The translations under genes and the position numbers were made by a program. DNA of 64,000 nt from UBA5072 sp963822145 (GTDB taxonomy: Bacteria > Bacteroidota > Bacteroidia > Bacteroidales > UBA10428), in NCBI GenBank assembly GCA_963822145.1, contig CAWGGG010000001.1:806001-870000 (forward strand), given 5' to 3'. Shown one piece after another: positions 1-8,552 of the stretch. The notes beneath the pieces were generated by a model. The model was not told the origin of the DNA and did no database searches. It was given only the letters and a program-made list of their open reading frames with translations. The stretch's first letter is position 1. Each line of letters opens with the position of its first letter.

Positions 1-501
1 TAATATTAATTTTTTGCAAAACACCTCATGACGTTTCTGTATTACTTGCTGCTTTCTTTTGCGTTTTAAATACAACTTAAAGGGCAGGTTAAACAAAAAA
101 CCTATTAGATAGGCAATTACAAGAAACCTGAAAAACAAGAAAAAGAACCTGTTAAGTCTCGGATTATTTTCTTTATGAGCATCGTCTTCAGGGAGCTTGG
201 ATAAATCCCCTTCTGCCTGGGCAATAACAGAATCAACACGTTCATTGATTTGTTCAGGGGTTGGTACTGCCGCCCCAACCAAAGTATCCATAGCAAATGT
301 CAGCATTGAATCTTTTGTGGCAACAATTTTATCTGCCTGATCAATTTTGATTTTACCGGATGCTAAGTTTTCTTTTAGTGTATTAGGAAGGTTTTGTAAA
401 ACCAGGAAGCTAACAAAGGGCAATACCAGAAAAAAATACAAAATGGTCGATGTGAGGTATATTCTTAACCCTTGAAATCTAGGTTTTCTTTCTTTCCGCA
501 T
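1..501 (-). CDS. SiaA-like two-TM membrane protein, 3' end outside window
   Basis: An open frame begins at an ATG at 501 and runs off the window edge without a stop (at least 167 codons). It starts 4 bp after the stop of the upstream ABC exporter gene, so the two are probably co-transcribed. A hydrophobic segment at about residues 14-36, a polar extracytoplasmic stretch and a second hydrophobic segment at about 113-135 are followed by a basic stretch (KLYLKRKRKQQ). This is the N-terminal layout of sensor proteins such as SiaA, in which two membrane segments precede a cytoplasmic PP2C/SpoIIE phosphatase. The nearby siaB- and siaC-like genes support that reading, but the catalytic part is not in the window, so the identity is inference. 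Confidence 0.6.
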   Translation of the reverse strand, partial: MRKERKPRFQGLRIYLTSTILYFFLVLPFVSFLVLQNLPNTLKENLASGKIKIDQADKIVATKDSMLTFAMDTLVGAAVPTPEQINERVDSVIAQAEGDLSKLPEDDAHKENNPRLNRFFFLFFRFLVIAYLIGFLFNLPFKLYLKRKRKQQVIQKRHEVFCKKLIL

Positions 502-505
502 AATG

Positions 506-3500
506 CTATAGTTTATAAATGTTTAATAGCTTCCTCAATAGATTCCACTTTAGTGCTGCATATAAAAACAATGTTGTTAGCCAGATAAAAAACAGGTTAA
601 ACCAGTAGGTATATATTTCCAGACTCCCCAATTGCTTATATGAAGCGTAGAAATGAGCGCGGCCATAATTCGAATCAGGATTTTTATAAATAGGGTCTTT
701 TAGTTGTATTAATTTATCCTCTACCTGGATTATTTTTTTAATACCATCTCTGTTTGTTACCAAATCGCTTATTGCCCTATTAAAATACTGCTGCTTAAAT
801 TCGATAAATGCATCCTTGCCGCCTGAGGAACGAACAAGTTCGTAGTATTTTTCATCATTTCTTTGCGAGGCATTGATTCTATTCTTCATGAACATTTCGT
901 TCAATTGCATGAGATACTCATTTGTTTCCTGCAATAATTCCGTACTAACTGTCTTTATGTTTAATCCTGCAAGGCCTGCAAAAGGAACTCCTGTCTTACG
1001 CGCCAGTTGACCAATCTCATAATTGATTAATCTCAGGTTCTCCTTGATCTCCTTCTCATGTTCAACATTTCCCTTGTTTAAATCACAAAAAGTTATCCGG
1101 TTCTGCAGTTCAACAATTAAATAGTCTTTGTAATAACTGGCAGTGCTTATATCTTTCTCAATATCAAAAAAATGCTTCTGAAACTCATTTGATTTAAACT
1201 GGTGAACCATCAGCGCCTCAAATGCCCAGCGTGAAGTCATTAAGTCTCCAATAACAGGCACATATACCGGTGTGGTGATGCTTTTATGCAACTTGTCGTA
1301 ATGCACAATAATACCACTGAATAATAATTCAGGCACCAATATAAAGGGTATTAATATGTAAATAGTTATAACAGAATTAAGTGCAGACGAGATATTCAAA
1401 CCCAGCATATTGGCAAAACAGGAAGTGGAGAAAAGAATTAACCAGTAATGAAATGTCATTCCCCTGATTTCAAGTATAAAATTACTTATCAGTACAAAGG
1501 TGATCATTTGAATTGCCGATAGGAGAAACAGCAGACTGATTTTCGAGTGCAAATAGCTATTTCTGCTTAATCCTAAGAAAGATTCACGTTTCAGGTGCTT
1601 TCTGTCTTTAATTATTTCTTCGGCAGAAATTGACAGCCCAAGAAACAGAGCCACCACAACTGCCATAAAGATAAAAGCCGGCAGGTTTGCATTCTCCATA
1701 AAAATATAGGCATCAGGACTACCAACCTTTCCACTTATATATTTCGTGAAATACGCTAATAAGACAGCCAGGATCGGGGCTTCTAAAAGACTAATCAGGA
1801 GGTATTGTCTATTGGCAATTTTGGTAAGTAAATCACGATGAAGAAAAATCTGAAATTGCTTAAACTTTTTTGGAGTCCTTTCTACATGTTGATTGGGATT
1901 TAATTTCCTTTCAATACTTCCGGCATGCTTTCCCTGTGTTTCGTGAAAACTGTCAAACCACTCTTTTGGGCTGATTTTTCTTGTTCTGGTTAACTTACCA
2001 TATTCATTTACGATTCTCGACTCAATAATTTGCAACAGTTGTTCGGGATTTACATTGCCGCATTCGAAACACTGTTCTATCTCCGCATTTATGTAATTAC
2101 TCTTTGACTTAAAGTATTTTATAGCATCAATAGGATTGCCCGAGTATATTAAATACCCTCCTTTATCCAGGAAGAGCATCCGGTCAAACATCTTAAAAAT
2201 ATCTGAAGATGGCTGATGAATATTAACGATTACGATCTTCCCTTTCTGCGTTTGTTCCTTTAAGAGGTTCATAACCATTTCAGAGTCGACGGAAGACAGT
2301 CCAGATGTTGGCTCGTCGACAAACAGCACTGAGGGTTCACGAATCAATTCAAGGGCTATATTGAGTCTCTTTCGCTGTCCTCCGCTGATATATTTGTTTA
2401 ATATACTACCAACCAGTAAATCTTTTATCTCAAATAAATCGAGATCAAAGAGCGTTTTCTCTACAAGTTCTTTTCTTTTTTCCTCAGAATAATTGTTCAG
2501 GCATAGTTGCGCGTTAAATTGAAGATTCTGGTATACCGATAATTCTTCGAATAAAATGTCATCCTGAGGTACATAACCAATGATGCTGCTTTTCCCTTTA
2601 TTATTTTCATCGTACAAATCATATCCATTTATAAACACCTGACCGCTTTGAGGTTTTATATTTCCATTTAATATGTTCAGCAGGGTAGATTTACCTGAAC
2701 CACTTGCGCCCATTATTCCAACAAGTTGTCCTGAATCAATAGCAAGATCGCGTATTCTAACACCATTCTCACTGTTCTTAAACCTGAACTCTATATCGCG
2801 GGCAATTAATGAGGTGCTAATCTCCTCTGGTAAATTCATAAATACCTTTACAATATCGGTATAATAGAGTGTATGAATGGTTGCACTCCTCAGTGATGAG
2901 CCTGTTTCAAATGTATACACCTGTTTTGGTGTAATATTCTGCCCGTTTAAATATATGTCTTGATTTCCAATATACCGGAAGGCAAATGTATTGGTGCTTT
3001 TAATGTGTAAAAAGATAATGCTTCCTGTAATGTTACCCAGATATTTATGCAGCGTTCCATCTTTTGGATGGCTTTTGTCAGCATTAATAAACAGGATATG
3101 ATGTTTTTCAGGAAGGGTTTCAATGGTGTCAAAAACAAAACTTCTACAATTCTGGTATTCGGTTTCATCAATATTAAAAGCTGTTGCAACAGATAATACA
3201 AAATCCAGCTCTTTTTCAGAAATTTTCTCCCCCAACGAAATAAATTCCAGTAATTTCAAAAGCACAAATGTTTTCTGCTTTTGTTCCAGCTCCTGGTTAA
3301 TTTGTTCACATATTGCCATAACCTTCATGGCATCCAACATTACCAGCTTTCTCTTCTTCTTTGCAGAAATATCGGCAATGTTGTCAGCATATAGCTTTAA
3401 AAAATCATCGAAAAGACTCAGATATTTTTGAATCAAATCTTTATTTAGCAAATTGCCAAGAAACGATTCAACAAATCTTCGTTCCTTTGTTGTCAGCATT

Positions 3501-3568
3501 CCTGAATTATCAATATCCAGTACCAGGGCAAATAATTGAATAAGGGCTTTTAATATATTTTCATTCAT
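506..3568 (-). CDS. ABCG-type exporter, fused ATPase and permease with N-terminal extension
   Basis: This 1020-residue fused ABC transporter has a helical N-terminal region (about 1-145) that resembles TerB/tellurite-resistance folds, then a linker of unknown fold (about 150-250). The ATPase domain follows at about 255-480: Walker A GASGSGKST near 285, signature ISGGQRKR near 394 and Walker B VLFVDEPTSGLSS near 415. The permease has several hydrophobic segments between about 590 and 755, a long loop at 790-975, and a last helix near the C-terminus. ATPase before permease in one chain is the ABCG/White layout. The substrate is unknown. It lies 4 bp upstream of the SiaA-like gene and is divergent from siaB-like, so the transporter may belong to that signalling module. 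Confidence 0.85.
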   Translation of the reverse strand: MNENILKALIQLFALVLDIDNSGMLTTKERRFVESFLGNLLNKDLIQKYLSLFDDFLKLYADNIADISAKKKRKLVMLDAMKVMAICEQINQELEQKQKTFVLLKLLEFISLGEKISEKELDFVLSVATAFNIDETEYQNCRSFVFDTIETLPEKHHILFINADKSHPKDGTLHKYLGNITGSIIFLHIKSTNTFAFRYIGNQDIYLNGQNITPKQVYTFETGSSLRSATIHTLYYTDIVKVFMNLPEEISTSLIARDIEFRFKNSENGVRIRDLAIDSGQLVGIMGASGSGKSTLLNILNGNIKPQSGQVFINGYDLYDENNKGKSSIIGYVPQDDILFEELSVYQNLQFNAQLCLNNYSEEKRKELVEKTLFDLDLFEIKDLLVGSILNKYISGGQRKRLNIALELIREPSVLFVDEPTSGLSSVDSEMVMNLLKEQTQKGKIVIVNIHQPSSDIFKMFDRMLFLDKGGYLIYSGNPIDAIKYFKSKSNYINAEIEQCFECGNVNPEQLLQIIESRIVNEYGKLTRTRKISPKEWFDSFHETQGKHAGSIERKLNPNQHVERTPKKFKQFQIFLHRDLLTKIANRQYLLISLLEAPILAVLLAYFTKYISGKVGSPDAYIFMENANLPAFIFMAVVVALFLGLSISAEEIIKDRKHLKRESFLGLSRNSYLHSKISLLFLLSAIQMITFVLISNFILEIRGMTFHYWLILFSTSCFANMLGLNISSALNSVITIYILIPFILVPELLFSGIIVHYDKLHKSITTPVYVPVIGDLMTSRWAFEALMVHQFKSNEFQKHFFDIEKDISTASYYKDYLIVELQNRITFCDLNKGNVEHEKEIKENLRLINYEIGQLARKTGVPFAGLAGLNIKTVSTELLQETNEYLMQLNEMFMKNRINASQRNDEKYYELVRSSGGKDAFIEFKQQYFNRAISDLVTNRDGIKKIIQVEDKLIQLKDPIYKNPDSNYGRAHFYASYKQLGSLEIYTYWFNLFFIWLTTLFLYAALKWNLLRKLLNIYKL

Positions 3569-3793
3569 GATTGTTATCAGTTAATGTGATAACCGTACTT
3601 CCGTCCAGATATTTATTCACGAATATTATACTCTATGAATTGGTTTAAGATGCTGACGTCATAAATCAATATATTTATTATACATAAAGCTATTAATAAT
3701 TTCCTGTCCGGTAAAAAATAAGCGGCAAAGCTTAAGCAGTATCTGTTAAATATTGTATTTTTATTTGGTATAATACTACTTATCCTTTATTTA

Positions 3794-4306
3794 ATGACAA
3801 AGAATCAGACCATACTATATTATAAAGGGCCCATTGAATTTAAAACTACAGAAATACTTCTGCAGAAGGTTAAAAAAGATTTAGAGGGGCACAACATTAA
3901 GAAGGTACTTAAAAAACGTGTTTATAACATCATGGTCGAATGTATTGAAAATATTCTAAGACATCATGCAGCAGATCCGGACTCTAAAATTCACCCATAC
4001 ATAATACTTGAAAAGGGAGCTGAGGAATATTTAATTACAGCAGGTAATCTTATTACCAATGACGATGTAGGCTTACTAAAAGAAAAATTAAATATTGTAG
4101 GCAACCTGAACAAGGAAGGCCTGCTTAAAATGTATGATACCCAAATCAATAAAGAAGATGTTATCATTGAAGACGGGGCGGGACTAGGGATCATCACCAT
4201 TGCCCTGAAGTCAAACAGTAGAATCAATTACACTTTTACGACAGTAAACGAGCAATTATCGGTATTTGAATTAAAAATAACTGTGCCCTTCGACCAATTT
4301 TTATAA
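3794..4306 (+). CDS. SiaB family protein kinase (DUF6272)
   Basis: A 170-residue protein with a compact GHKL/histidine-kinase-like fold. An N-box-like helix VECIENILRHH lies near residue 48 and a glycine-rich GAGLGIITIAL lid near 127. In Pseudomonas, SiaB phosphorylates a threonine on SiaC and the SiaA phosphatase reverses this. Here the gene lies 10 bp upstream of a SiaC-like gene, which strongly supports the assignment. The ATG at 3794 is used; the 225-bp gap to the divergent ABC exporter gene is the probable control region. Family-level confidence is good; the biological output (diguanylate cyclase control in Pseudomonas) is not evident here because no GGDEF gene is seen. Confidence 0.8.
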   Translation: MTKNQTILYYKGPIEFKTTEILLQKVKKDLEGHNIKKVLKKRVYNIMVECIENILRHHAADPDSKIHPYIILEKGAEEYLITAGNLITNDDVGLLKEKLNIVGNLNKEGLLKMYDTQINKEDVIIEDGAGLGIITIALKSNSRINYTFTTVNEQLSVFELKITVPFDQFL

Positions 4307-4316
4307 AGTCTGTTTT

Positions 4317-4721
4317 ATGAGAGAACTAATTATAGAATCTACTTCCAATTCGCCTAAAGTGTTGTATGACCCAATAACCTCCAGGTTTGAAATCTCAGGA
4401 GAGTCAAGACCTGAGAATGCAAGTGTATTTTATAAACCGGTCCTGGAATGGGTGCAAGAGCTGGAAACATTTTTAACCGGGAATAATTCACAAAGTAATA
4501 CCCCATTTGAATTCAATTTTAGATTTGATTATTTCAATTCAACATCTGCCAAGTTTATACTTGATTTTTGCAAGAAACTGGGACAGCTTCATGCTCAGGG
4601 TAAACAAATAGTTATCCGCTGGCATTACGAAGAAGATGATGAAGATATGCTTGAGGTAGGTCGTGAAATGTCAAGGATGTCAAAAATTCCCTTTGAATAT
4701 ACTGAGATTAAGTTCAAATAA
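4317..4721 (+). CDS. SiaC family regulatory phosphoprotein (DUF1987)
   Basis: A 134-residue protein with the DUF1987/SiaC architecture: a beta-rich N-terminus (VLYDPITSRFEISGESRPEN, about residues 15-34), a helix containing YKPVLEWVQELE, and a strand-helix part FRFDYFNSTSAKFILDF near 70 that carries the expected serine/threonine target region. It ends with an acidic EEDDEDMLEVG and a conserved FEYTEI tail. SiaC is the substrate of the SiaB kinase and, depending on phosphorylation, activates a partner enzyme. It follows siaB-like by 10 bp in the same frame direction, so it forms an operon with it. Confidence 0.85.
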   Translation: MRELIIESTSNSPKVLYDPITSRFEISGESRPENASVFYKPVLEWVQELETFLTGNNSQSNTPFEFNFRFDYFNSTSAKFILDFCKKLGQLHAQGKQIVIRWHYEEDDEDMLEVGREMSRMSKIPFEYTEIKFK

Positions 4722-4737
4722 GTGAAAAATCCGTTAC

Positions 4738-5370
4738 TTATTTAATCATGAGAAAGATATCGCCCCAGGTTTTGAAATCCCAATTCACTGGGGCAGACGG
4801 AACTGACATCATTTGTTCAAAACCTTCTTTAAAGCTCCTGTAAGGTACTTTCTTAGCAGCTATTGCCTTTTCATGAATTAAACCTTCTTTTGTAGATTCT
4901 TCATCTTCTATATGTTTTACCCGTCCGGAAGATTCTAAATCAAATTGAATCTCCTCTATTTGTTTTTCTTTCAAGAGGTGTTTGAATTTCAGACTTATGA
5001 GTTTATCAAGAATGATCTCCAGCTCGGGATGGGTAACCTCCTGTTTAATTTCACCAAGAAAACGGATGATTCTTTCAATCAATCCTGAATCAGTAATGCT
5101 GATGGTCATGATTGAGTATTCCGGATCGGAATAATAATAAAGTCCTTTCTGTTGCTCAATGGGTGCGTTGTAGCCCAGAATATCGCTTCTCATAACACGG
5201 ATATCGTCCCGGATGGTCCTGATAGAAACAGGTTTATACCTGCCACGATATTCTGCCAGGGCATCCGAACATTTTTCTATCAGTTCCGGGATGGACCATC
5301 TCCTCTTCCCTCCCGAAAGGCAGGAATTAATGGTTTTATATCGGATCAGTGCATTAAGGTTTGCCGGCAT
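4738..5370 (-). CDS. HTH transcriptional regulator, WYL/DeoR-like N-terminus
   Basis: A 210-residue protein starting at ATG 5370 (an in-frame ATG at 5388 is possible but overlaps the palindrome upstream). Residues 1-70 resemble the winged-helix N-terminus of Bacteroidota WYL regulators: NALIRYKTINSCL, then a helix with WSIPELIEKCSDAL and the recognition-like SIRTIRDDIRVMR. The middle region is helical and leucine-rich, and there is no recognisable WYL ligand domain; the protein ends with a tryptophan-rich stretch (NWDFKTWGDIF). It is divergent from the ARPP-1 gene, with a perfect inverted repeat just upstream of its start, so autoregulation and control of that neighbour are likely. Confidence 0.65.
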   Translation of the reverse strand: MPANLNALIRYKTINSCLSGGKRRWSIPELIEKCSDALAEYRGRYKPVSIRTIRDDIRVMRSDILGYNAPIEQQKGLYYYSDPEYSIMTISITDSGLIERIIRFLGEIKQEVTHPELEIILDKLISLKFKHLLKEKQIEEIQFDLESSGRVKHIEDEESTKEGLIHEKAIAAKKVPYRSFKEGFEQMMSVPSAPVNWDFKTWGDIFLMIK

Positions 5371-5385
5371 GATAAAATATTCTGG

Positions 5386-5406
5386 CATTGCAGAAAGACT
5401 GCAATG
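5386..5406. promoter_or_regulatory. palindromic operator candidate
   Basis: A perfect inverted repeat CATTGCAG-aaaga-CTGCAATG lies in the divergent region between the HTH regulator (start 5370) and the ARPP-1 gene (start 5467). The 8-5-8 geometry fits a dimeric winged-helix protein. Its position 16-36 bp upstream of the regulator start fits autorepression. There is no T-run, so it is not a terminator. Confidence 0.5.
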
Positions 5407-5466
5407 TCGTGGATTTTATTTGTAACAGGATTTAAAATTAAGCATTAATCGTAAATAAATGGAATT

Positions 5467-6378
5467 ATGAAAACAACAGCCAAACAACTCACTACCTACG
5501 GTAACCTGGGATTGGTACAAATCAGCGTGGAACCGGAAACGGATCTTTACTTCAGACCTGGAGGGCCCGAAATAAGATCAGGAAGATTGATCATCTCTGA
5601 ATCAACTGGAGAAGGTATTGTCGGAAAACTGATGGCGATCAATAATACAGAGGCCTATCTGTTATTAACGGATGCTGATGTTCTTGCCGGGGCAAAACAG
5701 AACAGGGTGCTGAATAAATCCATATTACTGGCGCCAATGTCCAAGACAGCCATTGATGTTTCCTGTATCGAGCGATTACGGTGGCATTATACCTCACAGA
5801 ACTTCAGCAGCCCGGACGCTGTTATAGATCCCGATCTCAGGAAAGAGAAAGCCAGATCATTGTCTTTCACGAAGAATGGTCCTGCGGAACAAAAGCCGGA
5901 TACACAGCGGGTAGTCTGGTCACATGTTCATGAGAGCATCAGGGAGCAAGGATGTCCCAGCAGAACGGAGAGCTATTCAGAATTGATTCATTATCGCATG
6001 GAAAGAACAGCGCGTGATTTTCCTGCCTGTGAACCTGAAAAGGGATGCAACGGACTGGCTGTGATCCTGGACAGGAAGGTCATTTCGGCAGATCTATTCG
6101 GAAGGGAAGAAACATACCGGTATTATTTCCCCATGCTTCGGGACGCGGCATTCCGAATGGCTCACCAAGGGAGAAAGGAAAAACCTTTGAATGTTCACGA
6201 AGCATATTATAAAGTACTTGATACGCTGGATCATTTCGGAGCGGCTGAAAGGCATCGTGAAAAAGGTTATGCCGGAGCAGGATTGTTCAATATTGTTGAA
6301 ACTGCAGCCATTGTAGGTTTTGAATTAACGTTAAAGGGACAGCTTATACATGATGCCATCTTTGCAAACCGTTTTTGA
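5467..6378 (+). CDS. ARPP-1 family protein (DUF6569)
   Basis: A 303-residue soluble protein without a signal peptide. The N-terminal half carries the pattern I associate with the ARPP-1 domain (ARG and rhodanese-phosphatase associated): LLLTDADVLAGAKQNRVLN near residue 75, then KTAIDVSCIERLRWHY near 98. The C-terminal half has a second alpha/beta region with CNGLAVILDRKVISADLFG near 198 and a closing helix pair. The family has no established enzymatic role. It is divergently arranged with an HTH regulator and has a likely operator between. Function unknown; family assignment from memory of the motif only. Confidence 0.6.
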   Translation: MKTTAKQLTTYGNLGLVQISVEPETDLYFRPGGPEIRSGRLIISESTGEGIVGKLMAINNTEAYLLLTDADVLAGAKQNRVLNKSILLAPMSKTAIDVSCIERLRWHYTSQNFSSPDAVIDPDLRKEKARSLSFTKNGPAEQKPDTQRVVWSHVHESIREQGCPSRTESYSELIHYRMERTARDFPACEPEKGCNGLAVILDRKVISADLFGREETYRYYFPMLRDAAFRMAHQGRKEKPLNVHEAYYKVLDTLDHFGAAERHREKGYAGAGLFNIVETAAIVGFELTLKGQLIHDAIFANRF

Positions 6379-6439
6379 AATGCATGACCTATAGAAATGG
6401 CCGCGTCTTATTAACCGGCGTCAAATTTAAGTCGCAGCT

Positions 6440-6463
6440 GGGCGAAGTCGGGAGACTTCGCCC
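6440..6463. repeat. dispersed palindrome, GCGAAGTC family, copy 1
   Basis: A perfect 10-bp inverted repeat, GGGCGAAGTC-ggga-GACTTCGCCC, preceded by AGCT. It is one of several copies of a GCGAAGTCnnnnGACTTCGC hairpin in this window (others at 7919, 44375 and 44483, with degenerate relatives at 34613 and 38473). It lies between the ARPP-1 gene and a lipoprotein gene. Confidence 0.75.
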
Positions 6464-6581
6464 GGACTACCCCGGCAAGGTCAGGTATAAAACAAGACCG
6501 CACTGATGATAATGGCGAATGCTGACAACAATACCTGATGATTCGCCGTATACCTTAAGAAATCACTAACATTCCAAATGT

Positions 6582-7836
6582 ATGCATTACAAAATTATAA
6601 GTTCAGCCCTTGTACTTTCAATCGCTTTGGCCGGTTGCAGTAAAGACAACAACAACATAAGCAATCCTTCCATCGCTATAAAAGGAACCATTTCAAATAA
6701 CAGTTCCAAGAGTGCCGGTATAAACGCTGCCAATACTGCATCGCTGGCTGATGCCACAAAAGTGCTGGTTTTTAACAGCAGTGGAGGTTACGATCTTTTC
6801 AATATTGAAAATAACTCCTTTACAGCCAAAGCCACGCAGGGTACTGCATCTGCCCTGGCTTTCATAGATGCCAGCAATACCTATATCGGCTGTTTGCATG
6901 CAGGCGGGCTGAATGTGCTGCCTCTCGTAAGTTTGGCCGATGGCAGCAATTCGGTCATCGATCTGAGCAACCTTACGCTGGACGGAACAAGCGTGATCCC
7001 GGCCAACGATCCCATTGGCAGCGTAATTGATCTGAACCAGGACGAAATAGACCGTTTCAGACAACTGGGCTCCTTTTTCGGATCATTATCCAGGAATATT
7101 GATGCTGATAATGATGGGACACCGGATCTCCTTAACAACAAAGCTCTGTATGTAAGCACGATATTTGACATTTATTGCGGTAAATGGGGACTGAACGATG
7201 TTCCCCCGCAGCTTATCGATACATCCCGTTTGTTTACCAACTATACCCTGCGTATTTCAGGAGGCAAGGCCATCATGCCGTCCAATCAGGCAATAACCCT
7301 TGCCGGTCCGGAGGGATCACCCTATGCGGATGTCATTCAATCATACTATACCACCGGGCCCTGATTGCTTCATCTCCTTTTTCCGCCGTGAAACCCAGGC
7401 GCCTCAGGGCTATCCTTTCGGTTCGGCATTTATGCCCTTCGCTGATGGTAGCTACAGCCTGACGCTCGATGATAAAACCTATACCATCCATTACTCGAAC
7501 ATCAATGTGAAGTATTTCTTTATCCTGGCCATTCCAACCGTTCATACCAATGACAACAACGAGATTACTTCCATTACCATCGAGTATCAGGATATAAACG
7601 GTGAGCTCCTCACTCCCGAGAATTTCGTTTACCAGACCATGGTACAGCTTAATGATATACACTATAATCAGATCAGCCAGATAGGCGTAATGTGGGAAAG
7701 CCCTGAAGCCAAATCCAACAATGAGCTCTATACGTTCAAACCCAATAAGGCCATCCAGGTATCAGAGCTGAACAACATCAATGTTTGCTATATGGATATG
7801 GTCGGGAACGCTTACAATATTGGATTTAACAAGTAA
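6582..7836 (+). pseudogene. lipoprotein, broken by one frameshift
   Basis: Two overlapping frames together encode one protein of about 417 residues. The first (6582-7364) starts with a lipoprotein signal, SIALAGC, with the lipobox cysteine at residue 19, followed by an asparagine-rich linker and a beta-rich body with an acidic DADNDGTPD near residue 175 that may bind calcium. The reading switches at about 7362 (after YYTTGP) to a frame continuing DCFISFFRRETQAPQGYPF to 7836. One extra base near the GGGCCCT run explains the shift. The product would sit in the outer membrane. I do not recognise the family. The break may be a sequencing error, because both halves are otherwise clean. Confidence 0.6.
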
Positions 7837-7918
7837 TGAACGGTTACGGCGGCAGGTGGCCGATGCTGCTGTTTTGCTTACTTAATTTATTAAATCCCTT
7901 TTAATATCCACCAACTGG

Positions 7919-7938
7919 GCGAAGTCTCCGGACTTCGC
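7919..7938. repeat. dispersed palindrome, GCGAAGTC family, copy 2
   Basis: GCGAAGTC-tccg-GACTTCGC, a perfect 8-bp inverted repeat. Its right flank TTAGCCTGGG resembles the flank of the copy at 44375. It sits almost at the boundary where the accessory region begins. Confidence 0.75.
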
Positions 7939-8328
7939 TTAGCCTGGGAAAATAATAGATATAACCCACTTACAGGCGAACTTGATAGACGCTGGTAATT
8001 GGTTTTTTGCTACATTTGAAAGAACGGGGTAATGAAATAGCTATTAGCATGGGATCATAAGCAATCCAATTTCAATTTGGGAGGTAAGGCCGGTATAAAG
8101 AATAATCGCAGGATTTATTGAATAAGGGATTGAGGGGCACGAAGTGTGTTAAATTAACCCCTTTGAAAGTCATACAGTATAATCGCAAAATAAAGATGTT
8201 CCCTACACTCCCATTTTCCACTTCTATAAAGCCAAAATGGAATGAAAGAAGCAAAAGACCCAGTTCTATAAACCAGTTAGGGGCAAGGTTGAAAGGACAA
8301 TGGTACATTGAAAAAATGAATCGAAAAA

Positions 8329-8356
8329 TTGAAAAAACAGATTGACAATATATTTG
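8329..8356 (+). promoter_or_regulatory. Bacteroidota-type promoter candidate
   Basis: TTG at 8329-8331 and TATATTTG at 8349-8356 match the -33 TTG and -7 TAnnTTTG elements of Bacteroidota promoters, with 17 bp between. It lies about 195 bp upstream of the GHKL/PRTase locus and faces it. Confidence 0.4.
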
Positions 8357-8552
8357 CACTGATTGAAAGATACTACAAGAAAAAATTAGTTTTTGCTAAC
8401 CCGCATTTGCCCTTTTGGACAAATATGGAATCGCACACATTGCACACAATTGCAAATCACACAAGCCAACCCCTAGTCCGAAGTTTGCAAAAGAGTGCAA
8501 TCGCCCGACTCAAAATATTATTGGATACACAATATTCAACTAACTTTAGTCT

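Larger units (their letters stand above)
7837..8552. other. intergenic junction between core and AT-rich accessory DNA
   Basis: No convincing gene is seen. Base composition drops sharply to AT-rich from about 8.0 kb. The stretch holds a GCGAAGTC palindrome at 7919-7938 and a probable promoter at 8329-8356. At 8434-8520 there is a short block (ATTGCAAATCACACAAGCC, then GTTTGCAAAAGAGTGCAAT) related to one at 19922-19965. Small open frames here lack ribosome sites and protein-like composition. Confidence 0.6.

Noticed and set aside
3569..3793. Small RNA gene between the divergent ABC exporter and siaB-like genes
   Set aside because: No conserved stem, terminator or promoter pair was found apart from AT-rich upstream sequence.
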